45,504 nt of DNA, taken from Lachnospiraceae bacterium (GTDB taxonomy: Bacteria; Bacillota; Clostridia; Lachnospirales; Lachnospiraceae). The position numbers and the translations under genes were made by a program. The notes below the pieces were generated by a model. It was not told the origin of the DNA, searched no databases, and worked only from the letters and a program-made list of their open reading frames with translations. This document shows, in pieces, positions 16,312 through 24,706 of this stretch; position 1 is the first letter of the stretch, and the number at the start of each line of letters is the position of its first letter. The stretch lies in the NCBI GenBank assembly GCA_017626325.1, contig JAGAIZ010000039.1, positions 1 to 45,504 of the forward strand, read 5' to 3'.

Positions 16312-16340
16312 TTGCCATAAAATAGTAAGTGTGCTAGAAT
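16312..16340 (+). promoter_or_regulatory. Promoter of the ACT-hom-lysC cluster
   Basis: TTGCCA (16312-16317), 17 bp, TAGAAT (16335-16340) with TGC before the -10. Just upstream a 19-bp sequence, AGATAAAATAAGATTAGGG, occurs twice (16262-16280 and 16292-16310). The leader to the start at 16523 is about 175 nt and has possible small hairpins but no riboswitch I recognise. Confidence 0.65.
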
Positions 16341-16522
16341 ATCCCTCGGTGACAAACAAGTGTCTTTTTCACAAGGACACATCGATACAGATGTACGCAC
16401 AGAAGCTTAGGCGGCTGTTTGGTGGAAGCGGAAGCCGATAAGAGGGTTTGGGCGATAAGACGCAGAGACGATGCGGACAGATGGTGCGTGAAATTTGCAG
16501 GTCAGGAAGTTGTGGGAGTAAG

Positions 16523-16966
16523 ATGCAGGAAACAACCGGATATTATGTAGTAAAACAGAAAGCGGTTCCGGAGGTTCTTCTCAAAGTAGTGGAAGCCAAA
16601 CGGCTGGTGGAATCCGGGAAGGCGGCATCCATACAGGAAGCGGTGGATGAGGTCGGAATCAGCCGCAGTTCTTTCTATAAATACAAGGACGACATTTTTC
16701 CGTTTCATGACAACGCGCAGGGCACTACGATCACTCTGATGTTCCAGATGGATGATAAGACGGGACTTTTGTCTGACGTGCTGAAGATTATCGCGGAATT
16801 TGGCGCCAATATCTTAACGATTCATCAGAGCATACCGATTAACGGCGTGGCTTCCCTGAGTTTAAGCGTACAGGTGCTTCCTACGACCGGGGACATGTCC
16901 AGGATGATTGAGGCGATGGAAGAGAAATCCGGGGTGCATCATGTGAAGATATTAGCCAAAGAGTAG
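16523..16966 (+). CDS. ACT domain protein, PheB/UPF0735 family
   Basis: 147 aa, the family length. An N-terminal part with a helix-turn-helix-like stretch (AASIQEAVDEVGISRSSFYKYKDDIFPF, about residues 32-59) is followed by an ACT domain (TITLMFQMDDKTGLLSDVLKIIAEFGANILTIHQS). ACT domains bind amino acids, so the protein may be a regulator sensing an end product. The start at 16523 is supported by GGGAG upstream; the frame extends to 16448. It stands first in a cluster with homoserine dehydrogenase and aspartate kinase. Its TAG stop is also the first three bases of the structured element that follows. Confidence 0.87.
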   Translation: MQETTGYYVVKQKAVPEVLLKVVEAKRLVESGKAASIQEAVDEVGISRSSFYKYKDDIFPFHDNAQGTTITLMFQMDDKTGLLSDVLKIIAEFGANILTIHQSIPINGVASLSLSVQVLPTTGDMSRMIEAMEEKSGVHHVKILAKE

Positions 16967-17166
16967 GTTGAAAAATCACTCTGATGAGCTGATTGTTTCA
17001 AAAACTGAGTAAACTCAGTTGACACTTTGAGTCAGAGTCTCAAAGTGTCTTGATCGCAGTCGGAAATAAAAGTATTTCTTCGAAAAACTTTGAAATTTCC
17101 GACGCGTGTTCAAGAGTATGCTTATCAGCAAACTCAGAAATAAATTGCTCTGACATGGAGGAGTAG
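16964..17166 (+). ncRNA. Structured leader element, copy A (before homoserine dehydrogenase)
   Basis: The element shares blocks with 41804-41943. Hairpin P0: TTGAAAAATC (16968-16977) with GATTGTTTCAA (16991-17001). A hairpin specific to this copy: AACTGAGT/ACTCAGTT. P2: GACACTTTGAG (17021-17031) with CTCAAAGTGTC (17039-17049), loop TCAGAGT. P3: GTCGGAAAT (17059-17067) with ATTTCCGAC (17095-17103). GTCAGAG (17031-17037) is the exact complement of CTCTGAC (17148-17154), a possible pseudoknot; GGAGGA follows at 17157-17162. The hom start codon is 70 bp further on with its own ribosome binding site. No known RNA class was recognised. Confidence 0.72.
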
Positions 17167-17236
17167 GCTTCTGGCTGTCCCGGAAGCGGCTGCAGGAAAA
17201 GGGAAAGAAACATATAAGAAGAAAGAGGATAAAATT

Positions 17237-18442
17237 ATGATTCAAATTGCGGTATTAGGATACGGTACGGTGGGAAGCGGCGTTGTGGAGGTTATCGAGA
17301 CCAACAAGGCGGATATCAATAAGAAAGCGGGAGAAGAACTGAATGTCAAATACATTCTGGATCTGCGGGATTTTCCGGGCGACCCTTATGAGAGCAAGGT
17401 GGTGCATGATTATAATATCATCTTAAATGACCCGGAGGTAGCGATTATCTGCGAGACCATGGGCGGTCAGAAGCCGGCGTATGATTTTACGAAGCAGGCG
17501 CTGCTTGCGGGCAAAAGCGTGTGTACCTCCAATAAGGAGCTGGTGGCGGCGCATGGGCCGGAGCTGATTCAGATCGCGAAGGAGAATCACTGTAATTATC
17601 TGTTTGAAGCAAGTGTTGGCGGCGGTATTCCTATTATCCGTCCGCTGAATTACTCTCTGACGGCGGAGAAAATCGATGGAATTACCGGTATTCTGAACGG
17701 AACTACGAACTATATACTGACGAAGATGGACAAGGAAGGCGCGGACTTTGAAGAAGTTCTGAAGGAAGCCCAGGAGAAGGGCTATGCGGAGCGCAATCCG
17801 GAAGCCGATGTGGAAGGCTACGATGCCTGCCGCAAGATTGCTATTCTTTCATCTTTGATGTGCGGCAAGAATGTAAAATATGAAGATATCTATACGGAAG
17901 GCATTACGAAGATTTCTGCGGCGGATTTCAAGTACGCAAAGCAGATGAACAAGTCTGTGAAGCTGCTTGCCATGAGCAGAGATACGCAGGACGGTTTCTT
18001 TGCTATGGTAGCGCCTTTTATGATTTCCAGGGAGCATCCGCTCTATAGTGTCAGCGATGTGTTCAACGCGGTATATGTGCACGGCAACATGCTGGGCGAC
18101 TCTATGTATTACGGCCGCGGCGCGGGCAAGCTGCCCACGGCAAGCGCGGTGGTTTCTGATGTGGTGGACTGCGCGAGACATCAGGGTAAGACTATTATGT
18201 GCTTCTGGGACGCGGAGGATGTGCAGGTGGCGGACATCGGAGAGGCGAAGCGTAAGTTTTTCGTGAGAGTGAAGGCTGATCAGAGAGAGGCGGCGATGGA
18301 GGCCTTCGGTTCTCTGGCGGAGGTCAATGTAGGGCTTACAGACGAGTTCGCTTTTATGACCCAGGTGCTCAGCGAGAAGGAATTTGATGAGAAGCTTGAG
18401 AAAGCCGGCGGATGTATCAACAGAATCCGTATGATGGCATAA
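17237..18442 (+). CDS. hom: Homoserine dehydrogenase
   Basis: 401 aa. The N-terminal Rossmann domain has IAVLGYGTVGSGVVEVI; the catalytic region has TSNKELVAAHG, FEASVGGGIPIIRPL, GILNGTTNYILTKM and the signature AERNPEADVEGYDACRKIAILSSL with the active-site Asp and Lys. It reduces aspartate semialdehyde to homoserine, the branch toward threonine, isoleucine and methionine. The C-terminal 80 residues look like a short or degenerate ACT domain (KFFVRVKADQR...EKLEKAGG), below the about 430-aa full type. AGAGGAT precedes the ATG. The structured leader lies between it and the ACT protein gene. Confidence 0.96.
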   Translation: MIQIAVLGYGTVGSGVVEVIETNKADINKKAGEELNVKYILDLRDFPGDPYESKVVHDYNIILNDPEVAIICETMGGQKPAYDFTKQALLAGKSVCTSNKELVAAHGPELIQIAKENHCNYLFEASVGGGIPIIRPLNYSLTAEKIDGITGILNGTTNYILTKMDKEGADFEEVLKEAQEKGYAERNPEADVEGYDACRKIAILSSLMCGKNVKYEDIYTEGITKISAADFKYAKQMNKSVKLLAMSRDTQDGFFAMVAPFMISREHPLYSVSDVFNAVYVHGNMLGDSMYYGRGAGKLPTASAVVSDVVDCARHQGKTIMCFWDAEDVQVADIGEAKRKFFVRVKADQREAAMEAFGSLAEVNVGLTDEFAFMTQVLSEKEFDEKLEKAGGCINRIRMMA

Positions 18443-18547
18443 ATGGAAGCATAGCTGATTGGCGTACTGTGTCGGCACGAGGCGGGTATGTAATCAGAAT
18501 TGCTCATGATTTAAGATACAAAATGAGGGAAAGGCAGAGATTTATCT

Positions 18548-19867
18548 ATGAGAAAAGTGGTTAAGTTCGGCGGCAGTTCGCTGGCAAGTGCGGAGCAGTT
18601 TCAGAAAGTAGGCGCGATTATCCGCGCGGATAAGGAGCGCAGGTTCGTGGTGCCTTCCGCACCGGGCAAGAGGTCTTCTGACGACACTAAGGTGACGGAC
18701 ATGCTCTATCAGTGCTATGATCTGGCAGAGCAGGGGAAGGATTTTAAGAAAGAACTGAAGGCGATTCAGGACAGATATCAGGAGATTATAGACGGACTGT
18801 CTTTGAGTCTTTCGCTGGATGAGGAATTTAAGACGATTGAGAAGCAGTTTAAGGACAAAGCGGGAACCAACTACGCGGCGTCCCGAGGCGAATATTTAAA
18901 TGGTATTATCATGGCGAATTATCTGGGCTATGAATTTATTGACGCGGCGGAAGTGATTCTTTTTAATGAAGACGGAGAGTTTAACGCGGAAGTTACAAAC
19001 CAGAATCTCAGAAAGCGGCTGGAAAGCCTGGAATCGGCGGTTATTCCCGGATTCTACGGCGCTTATGCGGACGGAAGGGTTAAGACTTTTTCCAGAGGCG
19101 GCTCTGATGTTACGGGTTCTATTGTCGCGAGAGCCATCAAGGCGAACGTATATGAGAACTGGACGGATGTATCGGGCTTTTTGATTGCGGATCCACGGAT
19201 TATTTATAAGCCGGAAGGCATCGAGACGATTACTTACAGGGAACTGCGTGAGCTGGCGTATATGGGGGCCTCCGTATTGCATGAGGATGCCATTTTCCCG
19301 GTTCGAAGCGAGGGTATTCCGATTAATATTCGCAATACGAATGCGCCGGAAGATAACGGCACCTGGATTGTGGAGAGCACATGTCAGAAACCGAAGTATG
19401 TCATCACGGGCATTGCGGGCAAAAAGGGCTTCTGTGCGGTAAATATCGAGAAAGACAAGATGAATTCTGAGATCGGGTTTGGACGTAAGGTGCTGCAGGC
19501 ATTTGAAGAAAACGGTATTTCCTTTGAGCATGTTCCGTCGGGTATCGATACGATGACGGTATTTGTGCATCAGGATGAGTTTATGCACAAGGAACAGCAG
19601 GTAGTATCGGCAATCCACAGGCTTGCGGATCCCGACTCTGTTGACATCGAGGGAGATTTCGCGTTGATCGCGGTGGTTGGACGCGGTATGAAATCCACCA
19701 GAGGTACGGCGGGAAGAATTTTTTCCGCGCTGGCACATGCTAATGTCAATATCAAGATGATCGATCAGGGTTCCAGCGAGCTCAACATCATTATCGGCGT
19801 GGCGAATGCGGATTTCGAAACGGCAATTAAGGCGGTTTATGATATTTTCGTGCTTTCTCAGATTTAA
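18548..19867 (+). CDS. lysC: Aspartate kinase
   Basis: 439 aa. The kinase domain begins VVKFGGSSLASAEQF and contains the substrate motifs FSRGGSDVTGSIVARAI and WTDVSGFLIADPRI. Two C-terminal ACT domains follow (about residues 295-360 and 370-435; VVGRGMKSTRGTAGRIFSAL and NIIIGVANADFETAIKAVY), so feedback control by lysine or threonine is expected. It makes aspartyl phosphate, the first step to lysine, threonine and methionine. It lies 105 bp after hom and probably shares a transcript; a terminator follows. Confidence 0.95.
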   Translation: MRKVVKFGGSSLASAEQFQKVGAIIRADKERRFVVPSAPGKRSSDDTKVTDMLYQCYDLAEQGKDFKKELKAIQDRYQEIIDGLSLSLSLDEEFKTIEKQFKDKAGTNYAASRGEYLNGIIMANYLGYEFIDAAEVILFNEDGEFNAEVTNQNLRKRLESLESAVIPGFYGAYADGRVKTFSRGGSDVTGSIVARAIKANVYENWTDVSGFLIADPRIIYKPEGIETITYRELRELAYMGASVLHEDAIFPVRSEGIPINIRNTNAPEDNGTWIVESTCQKPKYVITGIAGKKGFCAVNIEKDKMNSEIGFGRKVLQAFEENGISFEHVPSGIDTMTVFVHQDEFMHKEQQVVSAIHRLADPDSVDIEGDFALIAVVGRGMKSTRGTAGRIFSALAHANVNIKMIDQGSSELNIIIGVANADFETAIKAVYDIFVLSQI

Positions 19868-19924
19868 GACCACGTATCAGAGGATAAGCTGCTGATTACA
19901 ATATAAAGAAGATAAAAAACAAAG

Positions 19925-19972
19925 AAATGCCGAATAATGCGGAGCTTATATTTCGCTTTATTTGGCATTTTT
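19925..19972 (+). terminator. Terminator after aspartate kinase
   Basis: AAATGCC (19925-19931) pairs with GGCATTT (19964-19970), with AAT/ATT extending the stem, followed by a T-run. Confidence 0.85.
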
Positions 19973-20134
19973 GTGTGAATCCGGACAAAAAATACAATTG
20001 TATTGTATAAAATACACTAAAAAACTTTATTTCTCGATGGATTTATGTTATATTTTTATATGTTGATACACTTTTGCCTTAATAATGAAGAAGATAACCG
20101 TTTTAATAGATACAATGATTTGGAGGGCACATAG

Positions 20135-21178
20135 ATGGCAGATCAGTTAGAGCGTTCATTGGTATATACCAATGACAATTGTGTGGGATGCAATAAATGT
20201 ATTTCAGTTTGTCCTGTACTTACGGCGAATCGGGCGATAGAGGAGAACGGACGGAATAAGATTGTTGTAGACGGCAAAGCGTGTATTAGCTGCGGCGCAT
20301 GTTTTGACGCGTGCGCTCATGATGCCAGGAGCTATCATGACGATACGGAGAGGTTTTTTGCGGATCTGGCGAAAGGAGAGAAAATTTCCCTGCTGCTGGC
20401 GCCGGCGTTTCTGGCGAATTATCCGAATGAGTATGAGAGTGTTCTCGGCGGATTGAAGAAGCTGGGGGTGAACCGTATTATCAGTGTCAGCTTTGGCGCG
20501 GATATTACGACATGGGGGTATATTAAGTATATTACGGAACACAAGTTCACAGGCGGTATTTCTCAGCCTTGTCCTGCGGTTGTAGGGTATATCGAGAAGT
20601 ATGTTCCGGAATTGATACCGAGCCTGATGCCGATTCATTCGCCCATGATGTGCGGGGCGATCTATGCGAAGAAATATATGAAGGTTACGGATAAGCTGGC
20701 ATTTATCAGCCCCTGCATTGCGAAGAAGAATGAAATTGACGATCCTGACTGCGGCGGCTATGTTTCTTATAACGTAACGTTTGATCATCTGATGAAATAT
20801 GTAAGGAAGCACAACATTTCAGGACCGAAGGTGAAGGATGAGATTGAGTATGGTCTGGGGTCTATCTATCCTATGCCGGGCGGTCTGAAGGAGAATGTAT
20901 ACTGGTTCTGCGGAGAGGATATGTTTATACGCCAGATTGAAGGTGAGAAGCATGCCTACGAGTTTCTGGAGGATTACAGGAAGAGAGTTCTCGGCAACAA
21001 GGAACTGCCGTTTATGGTGGATGCGCTGAACTGTGCCAAAGGATGTATTTACGGAACAGGCGTGGAGAGCGATAAGACGGAATCGGATGATATTCTCTAT
21101 GAACTGCAGAAAATCAAATCAGCGAGCAAGAAGACAGGCAGACACCATACATGGAGCAGGAACCTGTCGCCCAAGTAG
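20135..21178 (+). CDS. Sensory-type FeFe-hydrogenase domain protein (N-terminal part, ends at an in-frame TAG)
   Basis: 347 aa up to the TAG at 21176-21178. Two 4Fe-4S clusters at the N-terminus (CVGCNKCISVCP, CISCGACFDACAH) precede an FeFe-hydrogenase domain. The H-cluster motifs are divergent: QPCPAVVGY for L1, SPCIAKKNE for L2 and NCAKGCIYGTG for L3. This is the pattern of group C (HydS-like) hydrogenases, thought to sense rather than produce hydrogen. After the TAG the same frame stays open into a 4Fe-4S and chemotaxis-receptor module, so the original protein was about 650 aa. GGAGG precedes the ATG. A terminator-like gap and a palindrome (ATACAATTGTAT, 19992-20003) lie upstream. Confidence 0.88.
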   Translation: MADQLERSLVYTNDNCVGCNKCISVCPVLTANRAIEENGRNKIVVDGKACISCGACFDACAHDARSYHDDTERFFADLAKGEKISLLLAPAFLANYPNEYESVLGGLKKLGVNRIISVSFGADITTWGYIKYITEHKFTGGISQPCPAVVGYIEKYVPELIPSLMPIHSPMMCGAIYAKKYMKVTDKLAFISPCIAKKNEIDDPDCGGYVSYNVTFDHLMKYVRKHNISGPKVKDEIEYGLGSIYPMPGGLKENVYWFCGEDMFIRQIEGEKHAYEFLEDYRKRVLGNKELPFMVDALNCAKGCIYGTGVESDKTESDDILYELQKIKSASKKTGRHHTWSRNLSPK

Positions 21179-21310
21179 AGACTTGCCTGCCTGAACAGAC
21201 AGTTTAAGAGGCTTGATATCAACGACTTTATCAGACATTACACGGATAAATCCAAAGGGCTTGAAATCGCGAAGCCAAGTGCCGCAGAACTGGACGCAAT
21301 CTTTGCTTCC

Positions 21311-22087
21311 ATGGATAAGACGACGAAGGAGGCGCAGAATATCAATTGTTCCGCCTGCGGCTATGAGACATGTAAGAAGATGGCGAAGGCGATACATAAC
21401 GGGTGCAATAATAAGGATAATTGTATTCAGTATATTAAGGGTAAGGTAGAAGAGGAAGGTAATCTTGCAAGACAGATGGCGCAGGAAATGGAAGGCAAGA
21501 ATGCGGAGATTCAGTCCAAGAACGAACTGATAGCGCAGTTGATAGCGGAAGTTGCCGTTGATTTCGAGAGCCTGGATTCTTCTATTACAGAGATGTCCAG
21601 CGGCAATAACAGCAATGCGGAAGAGAGCACAGGTATCTCGGTATCTATGAGCGATGTAGTAACCTTCTGTGATGATCTGAAAACCGCGCTTGAGAAGATT
21701 CAGGAATTGCTTGCGAAGCTGGAAGAGAACAATACCGAGATTACAGACGTGGCGGAAGAGACGAATTTATTGTCCCTGAATGCAAGCATCGAAGCGGCGA
21801 GAGCAGGCGAGGCAGGAAGAGGTTTTGCGATTATTGCCGAGAATATCAAGAAGCTTGCCGATCATTCCAAGGATACGGCAAGTGACAGTGACCAGAATAA
21901 GGAGCAGATTCAGAATGCAATTCAAGAGCTTCTTTCAGATGCGGGCAGGCTGATCGATATTATTGACAGTGTCAATGTGAGAGTGACAAACCTGGCGGCG
22001 TCTACGGAGCAGATCGCGGCGTCTGCGGATATGGTCAGCGCTATTTCCGCAGACTTGAAAGAAAAACTGGAACGTTTGAACGCATAA
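21311..22087 (+). CDS. Chemotaxis-receptor signalling module, C-terminal part of the split hydrogenase protein
   Basis: 258 aa from the first ATG after the TAG, in the same frame as the gene upstream; the homologous sequence begins right after the stop ([17 protein letters not shown]). A small Fe-S domain ([16 protein letters not shown]...C) is followed by a coiled coil and an MCP signalling domain: [38 protein letters not shown], which contacts CheA/CheW. No ribosome binding site precedes this ATG, so the fragment would need read-through or is not made. The original whole would be a cytoplasmic hydrogen or redox sensor feeding a chemotaxis-like pathway. Confidence 0.72.
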   Translation: MDKTTKEAQNINCSACGYETCKKMAKAIHNGCNNKDNCIQYIKGKVEEEGNLARQMAQEMEGKNAEIQSKNELIAQLIAEVAVDFESLDSSITEMSSGNNSNAEESTGISVSMSDVVTFCDDLKTALEKIQELLAKLEENNTEITDVAEETNLLSLNASIEAARAGEAGRGFAIIAENIKKLADHSKDTASDSDQNKEQIQNAIQELLSDAGRLIDIIDSVNVRVTNLAASTEQIAASADMVSAISADLKEKLERLNA

Positions 22088-22115
22088 TACTTTTATTTTT
22101 AGAGAAGGTTATATA

Positions 22116-22153
22116 GAAACAGGACTTTACGCGGGGGTGTAGAGTCCTGTTTC
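22116..22153. terminator. Hairpin after the split hydrogenase gene
   Basis: GAAACAGGACT (22116-22126) pairs perfectly with AGTCCTGTTTC (22143-22153). There is no long T-run after it, so termination is likely but not certain. Confidence 0.65.
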
Positions 22154-22229
22154 GCTTATGCGCAGAGCAAGAGATGGACAGGGAAGAGACGGGAACAAGA
22201 GGGAAGGCTGTCGGTCGGTGAGAGGGGTA

Positions 22230-22309
22230 GACAGAAAGCCGGGAGGATCGGTGTTCAGCGGGAGATGTGGACAGAAAGCCGGGAGGATCGGTGTTCAGTG
22301 AGAAGTGTG
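22230..22309. repeat. Tandem repeat, 40-bp period
   Basis: GACAGAAAGCCGGGAGGATC starts at 22230 and again at 22270. The two units are nearly identical over 40 bp and a partial third follows. No coding frame runs through it. Confidence 0.85.
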
Positions 22310-22432
22310 GACTGTCAGAAGAATACATGCAGAAGAATAAACTGTAAATAAATGGAAAAACATCTAAAAAATAGAAAAAAAGACATAAATAGAAATAAAT
22401 TGCAAAAATTAAGAAAAATTTGAAAAAATGTG

Positions 22433-22460
22433 TTGACAAATAAAAATCAGATGCTATAAT
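22433..22460 (+). promoter_or_regulatory. Strong sigma-A promoter in a gene-free stretch
   Basis: TTGACA (22433-22438), 16 bp, TATAAT (22455-22460), with TGC before the -10 and a long A/T-rich tract upstream that could act as an UP element. The nearest start codon downstream is over 400 bp away. Confidence 0.82.
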
Positions 22461-22466
22461 AAAGAC

Positions 22467-22760
22467 ATAAACAAAACAAATTCACATAGATATCCTAAAG
22501 AAAGAGAGGTACAGACCACCGAAAACTTAATTTAACCATCCAATTAAAGTACAAATGAATAAGGAACCAATGAAAAGAACGTAGTCGAGTACATAAGAAA
22601 AAGTAACGAATCACAGAAGAAAAAAGAATAAGACGTTACAGTATATGCATACAAAAGAAGAGTGGAAAGAGTACGAAAGAAGAAAATTGGAGGTAGGACC
22701 ATTGGAGAGCATAGTTTAGAAGCGGGTATTGATTCTTAAGAGAATTGGTACCCGCTTCAA
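22467..22760 (+). ncRNA. Candidate non-coding RNA of about 290 nt
   Basis: It is bounded by the strong promoter at 22433-22460 and a long hairpin: GAAGCGGGTA (22719-22728) with TACCCGCTTC (22749-22758), inner ATTCT/AGAAT, loop TAAG. The stretch is very A-rich and purine-rich and has no good reading frame; a 24-codon frame at 22645-22719 lacks a ribosome binding site. It could instead be a long leader of the glycosidase gene. No tmRNA, RNase P, 6S or SRP features were recognised. Confidence 0.4.
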
Positions 22761-22875
22761 TGTGTATAAAAATGTGGATATTTGATGAATTAAGAAAATA
22801 TAAGTGGCTTTTTCCCTAAAAATAGGTTATAGTATACTTGCTTTACAGGTTAAGAGAAAGGCATGGGTATTATTT

Positions 22876-24420
22876 ATGAGTAAATTGTTTCATAAAAAAA
22901 GGGGATACTCTGACGAAGACTATGAAGAAGAGTTAGAGGATGAAATGTTAGAAGATGATGAAGAGGAAGACATCTGGGATGATGAAATAGAAGACGGCGA
23001 TGATGCCGATGACGAAGAAGATGAAGATGACGAAGCTGACGACAGTGAGGATGACGACGAAATTGATGAGGATGAAGATGATGACGAAGAAGACGAGGAT
23101 GAAGAAATAGATGACGAGGATGAACGTCGTGCTTACCGCAGACGGAGAAGAATCCGCAATCAGATTATTTCTTATTTGGTAGTGTTTGTCTTGCTCGCGG
23201 CCGTTGTTGCGGGCGGCGTCGTGGCTGGCATGCGGATCTCATCGCGTCTTCAGGAGAAGAAGCGGGCGGAGGCTCTGGCACAGCAGCAGGCGGAAGAGGA
23301 AGAGCAGGCGGTGACAGAGATGGTGATTGATACGCCGGAGACCATTACAGAAGATGTTGGCGAGGAAGAGGACGCTCTGGAGATGCTTGTAGACGCATGC
23401 ATCTCAGAAATGCCAATAGAAGATAAGGTGGCAGGGCTTTTCGTGGTGACTCCTGAGGCGATTACCGGTGTTTCGACGGCAATACAGGCGGGAAACGGCA
23501 CGCAGGAAGCTTTGAGCCAGTATGCGGTCGGTGGCCTGATTTATTTTGATAAGAATATTACCGATAAAGAACAGATCACAGAGATGTTGTCTAATACGAC
23601 ATCTATGAGTAAATATCCTGTTTTCCTGGCGGTAGACGAAGAAGGCGGGGCGGTCAGCCGGGTGGCCAACAGCGGTATTGAAGTGATACAAACGGACGAT
23701 ATGGCGACGATCGGGGCTTCAGGCGATACGGCGCAGGCTTATGAGTCCGGCGTCACGATAGGCGCTTATCTGAAAGAAATCGGATTTAATGTAGATTTCG
23801 CACCGGTAGCGGATGTAGTACCGGAGGGCGGAAACGACGTGCTGGAAGACAGGGCGTTTGGCTCGGATCCGCAGACGGTAGGCGATATGGTCGCCAATAT
23901 GGTAGAAGGTATCGAGGGCACCGGAGTCAGTTCGTGTCTGAAGCACTTCCCGGGTATTGGCAGCGCATCTGAGGATACGCACGATGGAAGAGTGGAGATT
24001 ACAGAGACGCTTGAAGAGATGAAGCAGACAGATTTCGTGCCTTTTCAGGCAGGAATCGAGGCGGGAGCAAATTTCGTGATGGTGAGTCATGTTACGGCTT
24101 CCGGACTGGATGAGGACGGCGTCCCCAGTTCGCTGTCAGAGACTGTTATAACGGATATTCTGCGCGGAGAGCTGGGGTTTGAGGGCATTGTGATTACGGA
24201 TGCTCTTGATATGACTGCAATTACGGACTATTATACCTCTGAGGACGCGGCGGTTATGGCCATTCAGGCAGGCGCGGATATGCTGCTGATGCCGGAGGAT
24301 TTCAATGCGGCGTATGAAGCTCTCCTGGCGGCGGTTCAGGACGGCACGATTTCAGAAGACAGGATTGATGAGTCTCTGCGCCGCATTTATCGGGTCAAGT
24401 GCGCGGATAAGCTGGAGTAG
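22876..24420 (+). CDS. Membrane-anchored family 3 glycoside hydrolase (NagZ-like)
   Basis: 514 aa from the ATG at 22876. The frame runs on to 22804, but a likely -10 box (TATACT, 22833-22838) lies in that part. Residues about 11-80 are almost all Asp and Glu, then a basic patch (RRAYRRRRRIRNQ) and one membrane helix (IISYLVVFVLLAAVVAGGVV), so the enzyme faces outward. The catalytic domain from about residue 170 has LAVDEEGGAVSRV, VDFAPVADV, CLKHFPGIGSASEDTHDG and VITDALDMTAI with the likely nucleophile Asp. NagZ-type enzymes release N-acetylglucosamine from cell-wall fragments; the exact substrate here is inferred. The acidic head on the cytoplasmic side is unusual. Confidence 0.9.
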   Translation: MSKLFHKKRGYSDEDYEEELEDEMLEDDEEEDIWDDEIEDGDDADDEEDEDDEADDSEDDDEIDEDEDDDEEDEDEEIDDEDERRAYRRRRRIRNQIISYLVVFVLLAAVVAGGVVAGMRISSRLQEKKRAEALAQQQAEEEEQAVTEMVIDTPETITEDVGEEEDALEMLVDACISEMPIEDKVAGLFVVTPEAITGVSTAIQAGNGTQEALSQYAVGGLIYFDKNITDKEQITEMLSNTTSMSKYPVFLAVDEEGGAVSRVANSGIEVIQTDDMATIGASGDTAQAYESGVTIGAYLKEIGFNVDFAPVADVVPEGGNDVLEDRAFGSDPQTVGDMVANMVEGIEGTGVSSCLKHFPGIGSASEDTHDGRVEITETLEEMKQTDFVPFQAGIEAGANFVMVSHVTASGLDEDGVPSSLSETVITDILRGELGFEGIVITDALDMTAITDYYTSEDAAVMAIQAGADMLLMPEDFNAAYEALLAAVQDGTISEDRIDESLRRIYRVKCADKLE

Positions 24421-24544
24421 TATTTATGTAAACTAATAGGGTGTATTGGAATTGACTGAAAATAATTCGAATCGTATATTTATTTAGAAAAATTTAAAAA
24501 GATTATTGAATTTAAAAAATAGCAAAAAAATTTGATTTTTTCTG

Positions 24545-24573
24545 TTGACAAAATAAAACCCATATAGTATAGT
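24545..24573 (+). promoter_or_regulatory. Promoter of tRNA-Gly
   Basis: TTGACA (24545-24550), 17 bp, TATAGT (24568-24573), 47 bp before the tRNA. Confidence 0.85.
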
Positions 24574-24619
24574 AATACTTGTCCGAGGGATACAGAAGAA
24601 ATAACTCAGACAAGTACAT

Positions 24620-24692
24620 GCGCGAGTGGCTCAGTTGGTGGAGCACGACCTTGCCAAGGTCGGGGTCGCGGGTTCGAGTCCCGTCTCGCGCT
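24620..24692 (+). tRNA. tRNA-Gly (anticodon GCC)
   Basis: A full cloverleaf was drawn by eye: acceptor GCGCGAG/CTCGCGC, D-stem GCTC/GAGC, anticodon stem CGACC/GGTCG with loop TTGCCAA, and T-arm GCGGG-TTCGAGT-CCCGT. CCA is not encoded. Its 3' end is the att site of an integrated element, and the insertion has kept the tRNA whole. Confidence 0.97.
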
Positions 24693-24694
24693 CT
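24673..24694. repeat. attL: 22-bp att core at the tRNA-Gly 3' end
   Basis: The 22 bases from TTCGAGTCCC to CGCGCTCT are repeated exactly at 26324-26345. They cover the T-loop, the 3' half of the T-stem, the acceptor 3' strand and two bases beyond. Confidence 0.92.
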
Positions 24695-24706
24695 CATCTA
24701 AGATTT

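Noticed and set aside
16341-16522. T-box or amino-acid riboswitch in the leader of the ACT-hom-lysC cluster
   Set aside because: No T-box TGGNACC motif, lysine-riboswitch core or terminator hairpin was seen; only small stems.
16978-16995. CTGATGAG followed by A-rich sequence, like a hammerhead ribozyme core
   Set aside because: The second copy has CTGATGTG, and the bases act as the loop and inner stem of hairpin P0. No GAAA and cleavage-site arrangement fits.
21176-21178. TAG as a pyrrolysine codon in the hydrogenase gene
   Set aside because: The site lies in a linker and not at a catalytic position, and nothing in the window suggests a pyrrolysine system. A simple nonsense mutation is more likely.
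22645-22719. 24-codon frame starting MHTKEEWKEY within the candidate RNA
   Set aside because: No ribosome binding site before the ATG, and A-rich sequence gives such frames by chance.
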